A stretch of DNA of 64,000 nt, from assembly GCA_963827545.1 (NCBI GenBank), contig CAWHBI010000002.1:1-64000 (forward strand), read 5' to 3'. A program made the position numbers and the translations under genes. Source of the DNA: AWTP1-13 sp963827545. Its GTDB lineage: Bacteria; Pseudomonadota; Alphaproteobacteria; Rhizobiales; Hyphomicrobiaceae. A model generated the notes under the pieces. It was not told the DNA's origin, did no database searches, and worked only from the letters and a program-made list of their open reading frames with translations. Positions 54,608-63,356 of this stretch are shown piece by piece (the first letter of the stretch is position 1; every line of letters begins with the position of its first letter).

Positions 54608-55682
54608 CAGACCGACGGGGCGACCGACACTGCGCCCGCACCAGACCCGGGTCGAGCCCACGCTCCGGGACGGCCCGCAGACCAGCTCTCCCTTCACCGT
54701 CACACGCGCCCGTACCGGGACCACGTCGCGGTTCGAGCACAGCGCAGAAGGCAGCGGACGCACACGGCGCACTGCCCGCAACCTCACCAACGCACCCATC
54801 GTGCCGGCGGGCTCGGTCACGGGGCGGTCGCTGACCGTCGTCATCACCATCATGTGCTTCCTTGCCTCCCTCACGGCTGGCGCGGTCTACATGATGAACC
54901 AGTCGGCATCGGCGTGGCTGCGCGATATCGCCAGCGAGGTCACTGTGCAGATCGAGGTCAAGGAACGCGTCGATCTCGACAAGATGGTCGCCGATGTCAC
55001 CGGGTTCTTGTCGCGCCAGTCCGGCATCGCGCAGGTGCGTGCGCTGAGCGTGGCCAACTCCGCCCTGCTGCTGGAGCCCTGGCTCGGACAGACCGAGGCG
55101 CTGAAAGCGCTCCCCGTGCCCCGTCTCATTGCGGTCGAGCTCGACCGCAGCACACCGCCCGATTTCGACGTATTGCGCACGGCGCTCGTCAACAATTTCC
55201 CCGGCGTCACCATGGACGACCATCGCCGCTGGCAGGCGCAGATCCGCACCATCACGCGCTCCTTCGCGCTGGGCGGCCTCGCCATCCTGCTGCTGGTCGG
55301 CGCCGCCACCACCGCCATCATCGTCTCCGCCACCAAGAGCGCCATGGCATCGAACCGGGACATCGTCGAGGTGCTGCACTTCGTCGGCGCCACCGACCGC
55401 TTCATCGCCCGCGAGTTCGAGCGCCATTTCCTCCGCCTCGGCGTCAGGGCCGGGGTGGTCGGCGCGCTATGGGCCACCTTCGTGTTCCTCGCCATGCCGA
55501 CGGTGATGGAGCTGATGGGTGGCGGCGCGGTGACGATTGCCGAGATCCGGCGCCTCATAGGCATCGCCACGCTCGATCCGCCCGGCTATTTCCTGATCGG
55601 CATCGTGGTGCTGGTCATCGCTGCGCTTTGCATGCTGACCTCGCGCATCGGCGTCTATCGCATCCTGAATAGTCAGCATTAA
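54591..55682 (+). CDS. ftsX: Cell division protein FtsX
   Basis: A 363-residue permease-like partner of FtsE. A long basic, Pro/Thr-rich cytoplasmic N-terminus of about 75 residues precedes four membrane helices: LTVVITIMCFLASLTAGAVY, then a periplasmic domain (VQIEVKERVDLDKMVADVTG...FPGVTMDDHRRW), then IRTITRSFALGGLAILLLVG, VRAGVVGALWATFVFLAMPT and FLIGIVVLVIAALCMLTSRI. The conserved NRDIVEVLHFVGATDRFIAR coupling loop is intact. It transmits the ATPase cycle to periplasmic amidase activators. Confidence 0.93.
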   Translation: MSGSFDRPTGRPTLRPHQTRVEPTLRDGPQTSSPFTVTRARTGTTSRFEHSAEGSGRTRRTARNLTNAPIVPAGSVTGRSLTVVITIMCFLASLTAGAVYMMNQSASAWLRDIASEVTVQIEVKERVDLDKMVADVTGFLSRQSGIAQVRALSVANSALLLEPWLGQTEALKALPVPRLIAVELDRSTPPDFDVLRTALVNNFPGVTMDDHRRWQAQIRTITRSFALGGLAILLLVGAATTAIIVSATKSAMASNRDIVEVLHFVGATDRFIAREFERHFLRLGVRAGVVGALWATFVFLAMPTVMELMGGGAVTIAEIRRLIGIATLDPPGYFLIGIVVLVIAALCMLTSRIGVYRILNSQH

Positions 55683-55823
55683 CCCTACCATCATGGCCCG
55701 TGCGGGGCGGGCAAACGCATTCGCCCTTGATGATTGGGGTCGCAACCGTGCACAATTCGGCCGGATAGAGGTGGCACGGGACGGCCCTGCCCACGCCGAG
55801 GGAGACGGTGCGGAAGAGGTGTC

Positions 55824-56465
55824 GTGGCACGACCTGTTAGATGGATCGCCGCAGCCGGCGGCGTGATGCTGCTCGCGTTCGCGGCTGGCTTCGTCCAGTT
55901 CGCGCGCGCGGTTGCGCACTACGCGCCCGGGCCCACGCCGCGCGCCGATGCCATCGTCGTCCTGACAGGCGGCGAGCTCAGGCTGGTAGCGGCCGCCCGC
56001 CTGCTGGCCGAGGGGCGCGGCGCCCGCCTGCTGATCTCCGGCGTCAACCGCCACACCAGCGCTGACGACCTGAAGCGCATCAGCGGCCTCTCCGACCGGC
56101 TGTTTGCCTGCTGCGTCGACGTCGACTTCGCCGAGCGCACGACCGACAACGCCGACGAGACCAAGGCATGGGCGACAGCCCGGCGCTTCACCAAGCTCAT
56201 CATCGTGACCTCGAGCTATCACATGCCGCGCAGCATGACCGAGTTCGGCCGCGTCATGCCGGAGGCGACCCTCCTTCCCCATCCCGTCGTCTCCAACAGG
56301 CTGCAAACGAAACGCTGGTGGACGGATGCCCACACGGCCCGCGTGCTACTGGGGGAGTATCTGAAGTTCCTACCCTCTGCCGCCCGCTACGGAGTGGCCA
56401 GGCTGTTGCGGTGGGAGAGCAGCGCGCTCGCCGACGGCGCCACCATGCGTGCATCCACCATGTAG
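55824..56465 (+). CDS. YdcF/ElyC (DUF218) family membrane-anchored protein
   Basis: A 213-residue protein with one N-terminal helix (WIAAAGGVMLLAFAAGFVQF) and a periplasmic DUF218 domain: ADAIVVLTGGELRLVAAARL, RLLISGVNRH, TTDNADETKAWATARRFTKL, IIVTSSYHMPRSMTEFGRVM. The GG, E-T and SSYHMPRS motifs are family-wide. A GTG at 55824 preceded by AGAGG is chosen because it places the helix at the N-terminus; the frame is open to 55734. Relatives act in cell-envelope maintenance. It sits between ftsX and plsC, as in many relatives. Confidence 0.85.
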   Translation: MARPVRWIAAAGGVMLLAFAAGFVQFARAVAHYAPGPTPRADAIVVLTGGELRLVAAARLLAEGRGARLLISGVNRHTSADDLKRISGLSDRLFACCVDVDFAERTTDNADETKAWATARRFTKLIIVTSSYHMPRSMTEFGRVMPEATLLPHPVVSNRLQTKRWWTDAHTARVLLGEYLKFLPSAARYGVARLLRWESSALADGATMRASTM

Positions 56466-56477
56466 GGGAGCCAACCC

Positions 56478-57251
56478 TTGATCGTGCTCCGCTCGCTCGT
56501 CTTTTTCGTGGTGTTCTACGTCAACACCGCGCTGTTTCTCGTGCTCGGCAGCTGGCTGCTGCTGGCCCCGCGCCGCTGGGCCATGGAGGGGCTCCGGCTG
56601 CACGGCCTCGCCAGCCTGTGGTGGCTCAAGGTGATCTGCGGCACGCGCCTGGAAGTGCGCGGGCACGAGAAGCTGCCCAGGAGCGCCTGCCTCGTCGCCA
56701 GCAAGCACCAGTCGGCGTGGGATACGTTCGCGCTGATCCCGGTGTTCCGCGACCCCGCCATGGTGATGAAGGCCGAGCTGGGCTGGATCCCGCTGTACGG
56801 CTGGTTCAGTCACAAGTTCCAGCACATCTTCGTCAAGCGCGACCGCGGCCCGAGCGCCCTCAAAGCCATGATCCGCGACGCGCGCGATCGCGCCGCGCAG
56901 GGACGCGAGATCGTCATTTTCCCGGAAGGCACGCGCCGGCCGCCGGGCGCCCAGCCCGATTACAAGCCGGGTTTTCTGGCCCTCTATGAAGGGCTCGGGC
57001 TTCCCTGCGTGCCGCTGGCGCTCAACTCCGGCCTGTTCTGGCCGCGGCGCAGCCTCATCCGCTATCCCGGCACGATCGTCATCGAGATCGTCGATCCGAT
57101 CCCGGCAGGGCTGCCGCGCGCCCAGGCGCGGGCCCTCATCCAGGAGCGCATCGAGACCGCGTGCGCCCGCCTGATAGCCGAGGCCCGCGCCAAGCCGAAC
57201 CCGCCGCCGCCTCCGGTGGACAGGGCGCCTGTTCAGGCTGTGCGGTCGTAG
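56478..57251 (+). CDS. plsC: 1-Acyl-sn-glycerol-3-phosphate acyltransferase
   Basis: A 257-residue membrane enzyme adding the second acyl chain to make phosphatidic acid. Motif I is SKHQSAWDTF (H-x4-D), motif II VKRDRG, motif III IFPEGTRRPPG and motif IV in CVPLALNSGLFW. An N-terminal helix (VFFVVFYVNTALFLVLGSWL) anchors it. The start is a TTG at 56478 after AGGGGAG. The Pro-rich C-terminal tail is unusual but short. It ends the ftsE-ftsX-ydcF-plsC run, followed by a strong hairpin. Confidence 0.92.
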   Translation: MIVLRSLVFFVVFYVNTALFLVLGSWLLLAPRRWAMEGLRLHGLASLWWLKVICGTRLEVRGHEKLPRSACLVASKHQSAWDTFALIPVFRDPAMVMKAELGWIPLYGWFSHKFQHIFVKRDRGPSALKAMIRDARDRAAQGREIVIFPEGTRRPPGAQPDYKPGFLALYEGLGLPCVPLALNSGLFWPRRSLIRYPGTIVIEIVDPIPAGLPRAQARALIQERIETACARLIAEARAKPNPPPPPVDRAPVQAVRS

Positions 57252-57303
57252 CTAGGCAAACCCCGCGTCCCATGAACCGGCCAGCATCCGGGTCCAACAT
57301 AAA

Positions 57304-57339
57304 ATCAGGGCGCCTCGTGCGGGGTTGAGGCGCCCTGAT
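57304..57339 (+). terminator. Strong hairpin after plsC
   Basis: ATCAGGGCGCCTC (57304-57316) and GAGGCGCCCTGAT (57327-57339) form a perfect 13-bp stem with a ten-base loop. No T-run follows, so it is a probable but not classical terminator, or part of a repeat. Confidence 0.55.
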
Positions 57340-57447
57340 CAGCTGACCCACTGGTGCGGGGTTGAGCGGGTCGCAGCGACAACGAATCGGCCCCCCCGTT
57401 ATTCCTGGCCTGCCGGATTTTTTGCACGCTGGACTGTTGACAAAGTA

Positions 57448-57462
57448 GAACAAATAAAGAAC
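57448..57462. promoter_or_regulatory. LexA (SOS) box upstream of nrdJ
   Basis: GAAC-AAATAAA-GAAC is an exact match to the alphaproteobacterial LexA operator GAAC-N7-GAAC. It lies 82 bases before the nrdJ start and just downstream of TTGACA at 57437-57442, a plausible -35 element, so LexA would block the promoter. Confidence 0.75.
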
Positions 57463-57543
57463 ACTCTGCTACAAGAGTCGGCAGTTGGCGCTGACTGGCT
57501 TCTTAACCCGCAAGCATCGATGTAATGATGTAATTTCGACCCG

Positions 57544-59940
57544 GTGCGTAGCTCCCCGCCCTCCCTGCCCCGGATCTCGCAGCAGATCTGGGAGATGAAA
57601 TACCGCCTCGAGGCAGCGGACGGCTCTCCCGTGGACCGGACGCTGGCCGATACCTGGCAACGAGTGGCCAAGGCGGTGGCTGCTGCCGAGCCGAAGCGAT
57701 CGCGTGCGCGCTGGGCCAAGGCGTTCGGCGAGGCCATGGCCGATCTGGCCTTCCTGCCGGCCGGGCGGATCCTGGCTGGCGCGGGCGCGGGCCGGAACGT
57801 CACGCTCTTCAATTGTTTCGTGATGGGCCGCATCGAGGACGACCTCAGCTCGATCTTCGAGAACGTCAAGCAGGCCGCGCTCACCATGCAGCAGGGCGGC
57901 GGCATCGGCCATGACTTCTCCACGCTGCGCCCCAAGGGCGCGCAGGTGAGGAGCATCGGCGCGGATGCCTCCGGTCCGGTCAGCTTCATGGATGTGTGGG
58001 ACGCCATGTGCCGCACCATCATGTCGGCCGGGGCGCGGCGCGGCGCCATGATGGCGACACTCAGGTGCGACCACCCGGACATCGAGGCGTTCGTGGATGC
58101 CAAGGCGGACCCTCAACGCTTGCGCAACTTCAACCTGTCGGTGCTGGTGACGGACGCGTTCGTTGCGGCCGTGCGCAATGGCGAGCCCTGGCATCTGACC
58201 TTCGACGGCAAGGTCCATCGCACTGTGGATGCGCGCGCGCTGTGGGACCGCATCATGCGCGCCACCTACGACTATGCCGAGCCCGGTGTCGTCTTCATCG
58301 ACCGCATCAATGCTGAGAACAACCTCAGCTACTGCGAGGACATCGCGTCCTGTAATCCTTGCGCGGAGCAACCTCTGCCCCCGCACGGGGCGTGCCTGCT
58401 GGGCTCGATCAATCTCGCCCGCCTGATCGACCAGCCGTTCACAGCCGAAGCGCGGCTCGACGAGACGCGGCTGGAGGCGCTGACGGCCACTGCCGTGCGC
58501 TTCCTCGACAACGCCATCGACATCTCCAACTATCCCCTTCCGGCCCAGAAGCACGAGGCCAAGACCAAGCGCCGCATCGGGCTCGGCGTCACAGGGCTGG
58601 CGGATGCGCTGATCCTTGCCGGCGTGCGCTACGGCACCCCGGAGGCGGTCGCCCTGGCCGAGCGCTGGATGGCCATCATCGAGCGTGCCGCCTACCTTGC
58701 GAGCGCCGACCTCGCGCGCCAGAAGGGCGCATTCCCCCTGTACGACGCGGCGCGCTTCCTCGCCGCGCCCCATGTCGAGCGTCTGCCCGAGGAGGTGCGC
58801 GCGGCAATCGCACGGCACGGCATCCGCAACGGCCTGCTGACCTCGATCGCCCCCACCGGCACGATCTCGCTGCTCGCCGGCAACGTCTCGAGCGGCGTCG
58901 AGCCCGTATTCGACTTCCACTATGAGCGCCGCGTGCTGGAGCGCGACGGTTCCTCGCGCACCGAAGCCGTCGAGGACTATGCGCACGCCCTCTATCGCCA
59001 GATGCTCGGCGCCACGGCACCGCTGACGGATGCGTTCGTCACTGCAGAGGAGCTCACTCCCCGCGCCCATCTCGAGATGCAGGCGGCACTGCAGCGCCAC
59101 GTCGACAGCTCCATCTCCAAGACCATCAACTGCCCGGCGGATCTGAGCTTCGAGGCCTTCAAGGATGTCTATCTCCAGGCCTACGACCTGGGGCTGAAGG
59201 GTTGCACCACCTACCGCCCGAACGCAGTGACCGGCGCGGTGCTGAGCCGCTCGGCCCCGACTGCCGCCGAGCCAGGCGGGGCTGTCAGCCTGCCCATGGA
59301 TGCGGCAAAGGTGCCCTTGCAACGCCGGTCCGTCGAGGTTGCGCCCGGCTCAGGCGGGGTCGTCTACATGGCCCAGCCGCTCGAGCGCGAGCCCGTGCTG
59401 GCAGGCTTCACCTACAAGCTCAGGTGGCCCGGCAGCGACCACGCCATGTACATCACCATCAACGACATCGAGCGCGACGGTCATGGCGGAGGCGCGTCTT
59501 CGGCAAGACGGCGTCCGTTCGAGGTGTTCATCAACTCCAAGAACCTCGAGCACTACGCCTGGACGGTGGCGCTCACGCGCATGATCAGCGCCATCTTCCG
59601 CCGCGGCGGCGACGTCGCCTTCGTGGTGGAGGAGCTGAAGGCCGTCTTCGACCCCCAGGGTGGGCAGTGGATGGGCGGCCGCTATGTGCCGAGCCTGCTG
59701 GCGGCCATCGGCCAGGTCATCGAGAGCCACATGATCCGCACGGGCTTCCTTGCCTCGCCGCACGAGCCCGGTCAGGAGGCGGGTGCCGAACGCAAGGTGC
59801 TGGTGTCGGGAGAGCCGCGGGCCGTGGCGCCGGAGCAGGGGGCCGGCGGGCGGGTGTGCCCGCGGTGCGGCTCGCTGTCGCTGCGTCGCCGGGAAGGGTG
59901 CTGGGAATGCAGCACCTGCGGATACTCCAAGTGCAATTGA
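57544..59940 (+). CDS. nrdJ: Adenosylcobalamin-dependent ribonucleotide reductase (class II)
   Basis: A 798-residue class II enzyme that reduces ribonucleotides to deoxyribonucleotides using a B12-derived thiyl radical, without oxygen. Visible motifs are RILAGAGAGRNVTLFNCFVM, MQQGGGIGHDFSTLRPKGAQ, the active-site CNPCAEQPLPPHGACLLGSI (Asn, Cys, Glu), SIAPTGTISLLAGNVSSGVE, and GLKGCTTYRPN. A C-terminal zinc-ribbon-like CPRCGSLSLRRREGCWECST follows, needed for re-reduction. The start is a GTG at 57544. A LexA box upstream suggests induction on DNA damage. No cobalamin riboswitch is visible in the 290-base leader. Confidence 0.95.
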   Translation: MRSSPPSLPRISQQIWEMKYRLEAADGSPVDRTLADTWQRVAKAVAAAEPKRSRARWAKAFGEAMADLAFLPAGRILAGAGAGRNVTLFNCFVMGRIEDDLSSIFENVKQAALTMQQGGGIGHDFSTLRPKGAQVRSIGADASGPVSFMDVWDAMCRTIMSAGARRGAMMATLRCDHPDIEAFVDAKADPQRLRNFNLSVLVTDAFVAAVRNGEPWHLTFDGKVHRTVDARALWDRIMRATYDYAEPGVVFIDRINAENNLSYCEDIASCNPCAEQPLPPHGACLLGSINLARLIDQPFTAEARLDETRLEALTATAVRFLDNAIDISNYPLPAQKHEAKTKRRIGLGVTGLADALILAGVRYGTPEAVALAERWMAIIERAAYLASADLARQKGAFPLYDAARFLAAPHVERLPEEVRAAIARHGIRNGLLTSIAPTGTISLLAGNVSSGVEPVFDFHYERRVLERDGSSRTEAVEDYAHALYRQMLGATAPLTDAFVTAEELTPRAHLEMQAALQRHVDSSISKTINCPADLSFEAFKDVYLQAYDLGLKGCTTYRPNAVTGAVLSRSAPTAAEPGGAVSLPMDAAKVPLQRRSVEVAPGSGGVVYMAQPLEREPVLAGFTYKLRWPGSDHAMYITINDIERDGHGGGASSARRRPFEVFINSKNLEHYAWTVALTRMISAIFRRGGDVAFVVEELKAVFDPQGGQWMGGRYVPSLLAAIGQVIESHMIRTGFLASPHEPGQEAGAERKVLVSGEPRAVAPEQGAGGRVCPRCGSLSLRRREGCWECSTCGYSKCN

Positions 59941-60000
59941 TTACCGGGCGTCAACGTCTTGAAGGAGCGCAAGCTCCCAATGCCTTGAAATCACTAACCC

Positions 60001-60019
60001 CCAGCCACATTTCGGCTGG
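60001..60019 (+). terminator. Weak hairpin after nrdJ
   Basis: CCAGCC and GGCTGG with a seven-base loop, 61 bases after the nrdJ stop. There is no T-run, so terminator function is only possible. Confidence 0.3.
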
Positions 60020-60075
60020 AAATCGCGGGTAATATGCAGCGTTAACCATAACCGCCGTGTGCGAAAGCCGCTACC

Positions 60076-60495
60076 TTGGCCGCCCCCATCGTCAGTATTG
60101 ATCGTGCTCAAGCCGGAGCGGCAGCGCTGGCCCCGTCGGGCGCGCCTCAGCACGTAGAAGCTCACCGGCACGTGTGGAGCGGTGCCTCGGGCAAGGGGTA
60201 CGTGCACAGCGTCTACAGCCTGATCGAGTGCCCCCCTTTTCCAAAGGCCAGCTACATCCTGGTGCGCCGCGATCAGCGCGGCTGGCGGGCGGCGCTTCAC
60301 ATCGGTCTCGGCGAGAGCGAGGCTCCCACGCTCAATCTGGCACAGGTGCGTCAGCGGGGCGCCCAGCTCGGCGCCAACGAGGTCCATGTGCACGTCCTGG
60401 CTCGGACGGACACTGAGCGGTCGCTCGTTGCCTGCGATCTGCGGGCCGGCCAGTTCGGCGCACTTGCGGCCGAACCCGCGCGCGCCAGCGGCTAG
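60076..60495 (+). CDS. Conserved hypothetical protein
   Basis: A 139-residue protein from a TTG at 60076. The core is HRHVWSGASGKGYVHSVYSL, IECPPFPKASYILVRRDQRG, LNLAQVRQRGAQLGANEVHV and HVLARTDTERSLVACDLRAG, a compact alpha/beta domain. Similar proteins of unknown function occur widely in Hyphomicrobiales. No signal peptide or membrane helix is visible, so it is cytoplasmic. The basic-aromatic GKGYVHSVYS loop is the most conserved-looking part. It is convergent with the ChaC-like gene and unrelated in sequence to nrdJ. Confidence 0.7.
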   Translation: MAAPIVSIDRAQAGAAALAPSGAPQHVEAHRHVWSGASGKGYVHSVYSLIECPPFPKASYILVRRDQRGWRAALHIGLGESEAPTLNLAQVRQRGAQLGANEVHVHVLARTDTERSLVACDLRAGQFGALAAEPARASG

Positions 60496-60505
60496 TTGTG
60501 AACAG

Positions 60506-61189
60506 CTAGTCACCCATCCTTAGTCTGTAGAGAAACCGCCGTAGCGCATCCTTGCGCGCAAGCCGCCGTATGGGCGGTGGCCGCGAACGCTCGGCGCGAA
60601 CGATGGCTGCGGCATAGGGGCTGGTGTGCTGCGCCCGCGCCCGCCGCCACGCCAGCGGACCGGCCATGACCACCAGGCGTTCCAGCTCCCGCTCGCGGAT
60701 GCCGAGCTCGTTCAGATGGCGCACCGTGCTGACGAGGTAGTCGAGATTGGCACCCGAGACACCCCGGCCCCCTCTGATGAGCTTTGCCTGGGTCGCGAGC
60801 GGCAACTGGTGCGCATAGTTGGGGTGCGCGCGCTCGACGATGAAGGTGAGCGCCATCACCTCGGCGCAGCGATCCTGCTCCAGCTCCACCGGGACGTGCA
60901 CCTCGCGATAGACGCCGTTGATGAGCTCGCGCGCCCGCAGATAGCGCAGCGTTTCCGCCACGCGGGCGGCAGCGATGCGGTAGGCGATGCCCTCGCACAC
61001 GCCGCCCCGGTCGAGCCCCAGCACCATGCCGAGCCGTTCCGGCGTGCCGCGGTGGTGCACGGAGTAGATGCAGAAGCAGCGCCGGTAGCCGGTGAGGCGG
61101 GCGTGCCGCGCCTCTTCGTATTGGAACCCCGGCCGCCACATCAGCGAGCCGTAGGCGAACACCCAGAGGTCGTGGTCTGGCGCCGTCAT
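60506..61189 (-). CDS. ChaC-type glutathione-specific gamma-glutamylcyclotransferase
   Basis: A 227-residue protein degrading glutathione to 5-oxoproline and Cys-Gly. The substrate loop WVFAYGSLMWRPGFQYEEAR is characteristic, followed by YRRCFCIYSVHHRGTPERLG, a central acidic EGIAYRIAA and ELINGVYREVHVPVELE. The Glu needed for catalysis is probably in the VCEGIAYR region. The tail is Arg-rich. It overlaps the tyrA gene by four bases at its 5' end (61186-61189), so it is the last gene of a hisC-tyrA-chaC transcript. Confidence 0.88.
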   Translation of the reverse strand: MTAPDHDLWVFAYGSLMWRPGFQYEEARHARLTGYRRCFCIYSVHHRGTPERLGMVLGLDRGGVCEGIAYRIAAARVAETLRYLRARELINGVYREVHVPVELEQDRCAEVMALTFIVERAHPNYAHQLPLATQAKLIRGGRGVSGANLDYLVSTVRHLNELGIRERELERLVVMAGPLAWRRARAQHTSPYAAAIVRAERSRPPPIRRLARKDALRRFLYRLRMGD

Positions 61190-62118
61190 ATGTCCGAGGG
61201 CTTGGGGCTACGCCGGCCGAAGTCGGGCGCTTCGGTGTCCTGGCCCGCCTCGATGATGCCGCGCCGGGTGGCGCGCGCTTCCACGAACAGCTTGTGGAGC
61301 GTCTCGCCCTCGCCGAAGCGGATGGCGCGCTGCAGGGCGGTCAGGTCCTCGCTGAAGCGCCCCAGCATTTCCAGCACGGCGTCCTTGTTGTTGAGGAACA
61401 CGTCGCGCCACATGACGGGGTCGGAGGCGGCAATGCGCGTGAAGTCGCGAAAGCCGCCGGCGGAGAACTTGATGACCTCCGTGTCGGTCACGCGTTCCAG
61501 GTGCCGCGCCGTGTTGACGATGTTGTAGGCGATCAGGTGCGGCACGTGGCTGGTGATGGCGAGCACCAGGTCGTGGTGCTCCGCGTCCATGATCTCGACG
61601 TGGCTGCCACAGGCGCGCCAGAAGGCGGTGAGCCGGTCAATGGCGCCCTGATCGGCCCCCGGCGGCGGGGTCAGCACGCACCAGCGTCCGTCGAACAGCT
61701 CGGCAAACCCCGCCTCGGGGCCGGAGTGCTCCGTGCCGGCGATGGGATGGCCGGGGATGAAATGCACTCCCTCGGGCACGTGCGGGCCGACGTCGCGCAG
61801 CACCGCGCCCTTGACCGAGCCGACGTCGGTCACGATGGCACCGGGGCGCAAGGCGGGCGCCATCTCCCTGGCCAGCGCACCATAGGCGCCGACCGGAGCG
61901 CACAGGACGACGAGGTCGGCATCGCGCACGGCCTCGGCTGCCGTCGCATAGGCCGAGCTCACCAGCCCCAGGCGCAGCGCCGTATCCCGGGTCTTTGCCG
62001 TCTTGGCATGACCGACCACGGTGCGCGCGAGGCCGGCCCGGCGCATGGCGTGGCTGAGCGATGAGCCGATCAGCCCGAGGCCGATCAGGGCAACGCGCTC
62101 AAACAGCGGCGCGCTCAC
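61186..62118 (-). CDS. tyrA: Prephenate/arogenate dehydrogenase
   Basis: A 310-residue TyrA-type dehydrogenase of tyrosine biosynthesis, oxidatively decarboxylating prephenate or arogenate with NAD(P). The Rossmann motif is VALIGLGLIGSSLSHAMRRA, followed by VVLCAPVGAYGALAREM, IVTDVGSVKGAVLRDVGPHV and FIPGHPIAGTEHSGPEAGFA (the catalytic His region), then LAITSHVPHLIAYNIVNTAR. The co-substrate cannot be told from these motifs. It overlaps hisC by four bases upstream and chaC downstream. Confidence 0.93.
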   Translation of the reverse strand: MSAPLFERVALIGLGLIGSSLSHAMRRAGLARTVVGHAKTAKTRDTALRLGLVSSAYATAAEAVRDADLVVLCAPVGAYGALAREMAPALRPGAIVTDVGSVKGAVLRDVGPHVPEGVHFIPGHPIAGTEHSGPEAGFAELFDGRWCVLTPPPGADQGAIDRLTAFWRACGSHVEIMDAEHHDLVLAITSHVPHLIAYNIVNTARHLERVTDTEVIKFSAGGFRDFTRIAASDPVMWRDVFLNNKDAVLEMLGRFSEDLTALQRAIRFGEGETLHKLFVEARATRRGIIEAGQDTEAPDFGRRSPKPSDI

Positions 62119-63215
62119 GGTCGCCCCATGAATTCTTTGAGCGCCGCCACCACCTTGCGGTTGTCGTCCTCGGTGCCGATGGTCATGCGCAAGCAGTTGG
62201 GCAGCCCGTAGGCGGCGACCCGGCGCAGGATGATGCCGCGCGCCTTCAGGAACTCATCGGCTAAGACCGCATCCTTGCCGTTCGCCTTGGGGAAATGCAT
62301 GAGCACGAAATTGCCGATGCTGGGCGTCACCTCGATGCCGAGCTTTTCCATTTCCACCGTCACCCACGGCAGCCATTTCTCGTTGTGGGCCACGGCCGTC
62401 TCGACGTGCGCCTTGTCGTCCAGTGCCGCCACGCCGGCTGCGATCGCCGGTGCCGTGACGTTGAAGGGCCCGCGCACCCGGTTGAGCACGTCGGCAACAG
62501 CCGCTGGGCAGTAGGCCCAGCCGAGCCGCAGCGCGGCAAGCCCGTAGATCTTGGAGAACGTGCGCGTCATCACCGTATTGTCGGTGGTCGCCACCAGCTC
62601 CAGCCCCGCCTCGTAGTCGTTGCGGCGCACGTACTCGCTGTAGGCGGCATCCAGCACCAGCAGCGTGCGGCCCGGCAACCCCTTGTGCAACCGCCGCACC
62701 TCGTCGTGGGGAATGTAGGTGCCGGTCGGGTTGTTGGGATTGGCGAGGAAGACGACCTTGGTCTTGGGCGTCACCCGCGCCAGCATTGCGTCCACGTCGA
62801 CGCGGTAGGCCTTCTCCGGCACGGACACGGGCGTGCCGCCGCTCGAGAGCGTGGCGATCTTGTACATCAGGAAGCCGTGCTGACTGTAGACGGCCTCGTC
62901 GCCTGGCCCGACATAAGCGTGCGCAATCAGGTTGATCAGCTCATCGGAGCCGCAGCCGCACACGATGCGCTCGGGGTTCAAGCCGTACTGCCTCGCGATG
63001 GCGTTGCGCAGCGCCGTTGCCGACCCGTCCGGATAGCGGTCCAGGTGCTCGGCCTCGGCCTTGTAGGCGGCGACGGCCTTGGGAGAGGGCCCCAACGGCG
63101 TCTCGTTGGACGAGAGCTTGATCGGCTTCAGGCCGCCCGGCACCTCGCTTTCGCCCGGAACGTACGGGCTGATGTCCAGGATGCCCGGCTGCGGCTGGGG
63201 CGCTGTGTTGCCCAT
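62115..63215 (-). CDS. hisC: Histidinol-phosphate/aromatic aminotransferase
   Basis: A 366-residue class I PLP aminotransferase. LSSNETPLGPSPKAVAAYKA, CGSDELINLIAHAY, ANPNNPTGTYIPHDEVRRLH and the PLP Lys in TRTFSKIYGLAALRLGWAYC are diagnostic of HisC; an Arg for the substrate phosphate or carboxylate is in NCLRMTIG. Linked to tyrA, it probably also transaminates prephenate or aromatic keto acids, a dual role known for alphaproteobacterial HisC2. The ATG at 63215 begins GNTAPQPQPGILDISPYVPG. It is the first gene of hisC-tyrA-chaC. Confidence 0.92.
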   Translation of the reverse strand: MGNTAPQPQPGILDISPYVPGESEVPGGLKPIKLSSNETPLGPSPKAVAAYKAEAEHLDRYPDGSATALRNAIARQYGLNPERIVCGCGSDELINLIAHAYVGPGDEAVYSQHGFLMYKIATLSSGGTPVSVPEKAYRVDVDAMLARVTPKTKVVFLANPNNPTGTYIPHDEVRRLHKGLPGRTLLVLDAAYSEYVRRNDYEAGLELVATTDNTVMTRTFSKIYGLAALRLGWAYCPAAVADVLNRVRGPFNVTAPAIAAGVAALDDKAHVETAVAHNEKWLPWVTVEMEKLGIEVTPSIGNFVLMHFPKANGKDAVLADEFLKARGIILRRVAAYGLPNCLRMTIGTEDDNRKVVAALKEFMGRP

Positions 63216-63228
63216 GGTGGTCCCGATT

Positions 63229-63345
63229 GGTCAGGTTTCAGGGGAGGTTTCAGGGATTAGGTTTCAGGTTTCAGGGACTAGATCAGGTGTCTGGAACTTG
63301 GCCCCTGCCCCTGAAACCTGCCACCTGAAACCTGACCCCTTTCTA
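63229..63345. repeat. GTTTCAGG direct and inverted short repeats
   Basis: GGTTTCAGG occurs repeatedly in the forward sense between about 63232 and 63272 (separated by GGGA and GGGATTA-type spacers), then CCTGAAACCTG in the reverse sense at about 63312-63335. The two halves form a long imperfect stem between hisC and proC. Confidence 0.75.
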
Positions 63346-63356
63346 GCGTTTGCCGG

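Noticed and set aside
57252..57543. Cobalamin riboswitch before nrdJ
   Set aside because: The B12-box core and the expected stems could not be found; the leader shows only a hairpin and a LexA box.
57469..59322. 617-residue open frame opposite nrdJ
   Set aside because: It is the reverse shadow of a well-conserved gene, with a composition artefact and no recognisable domain.
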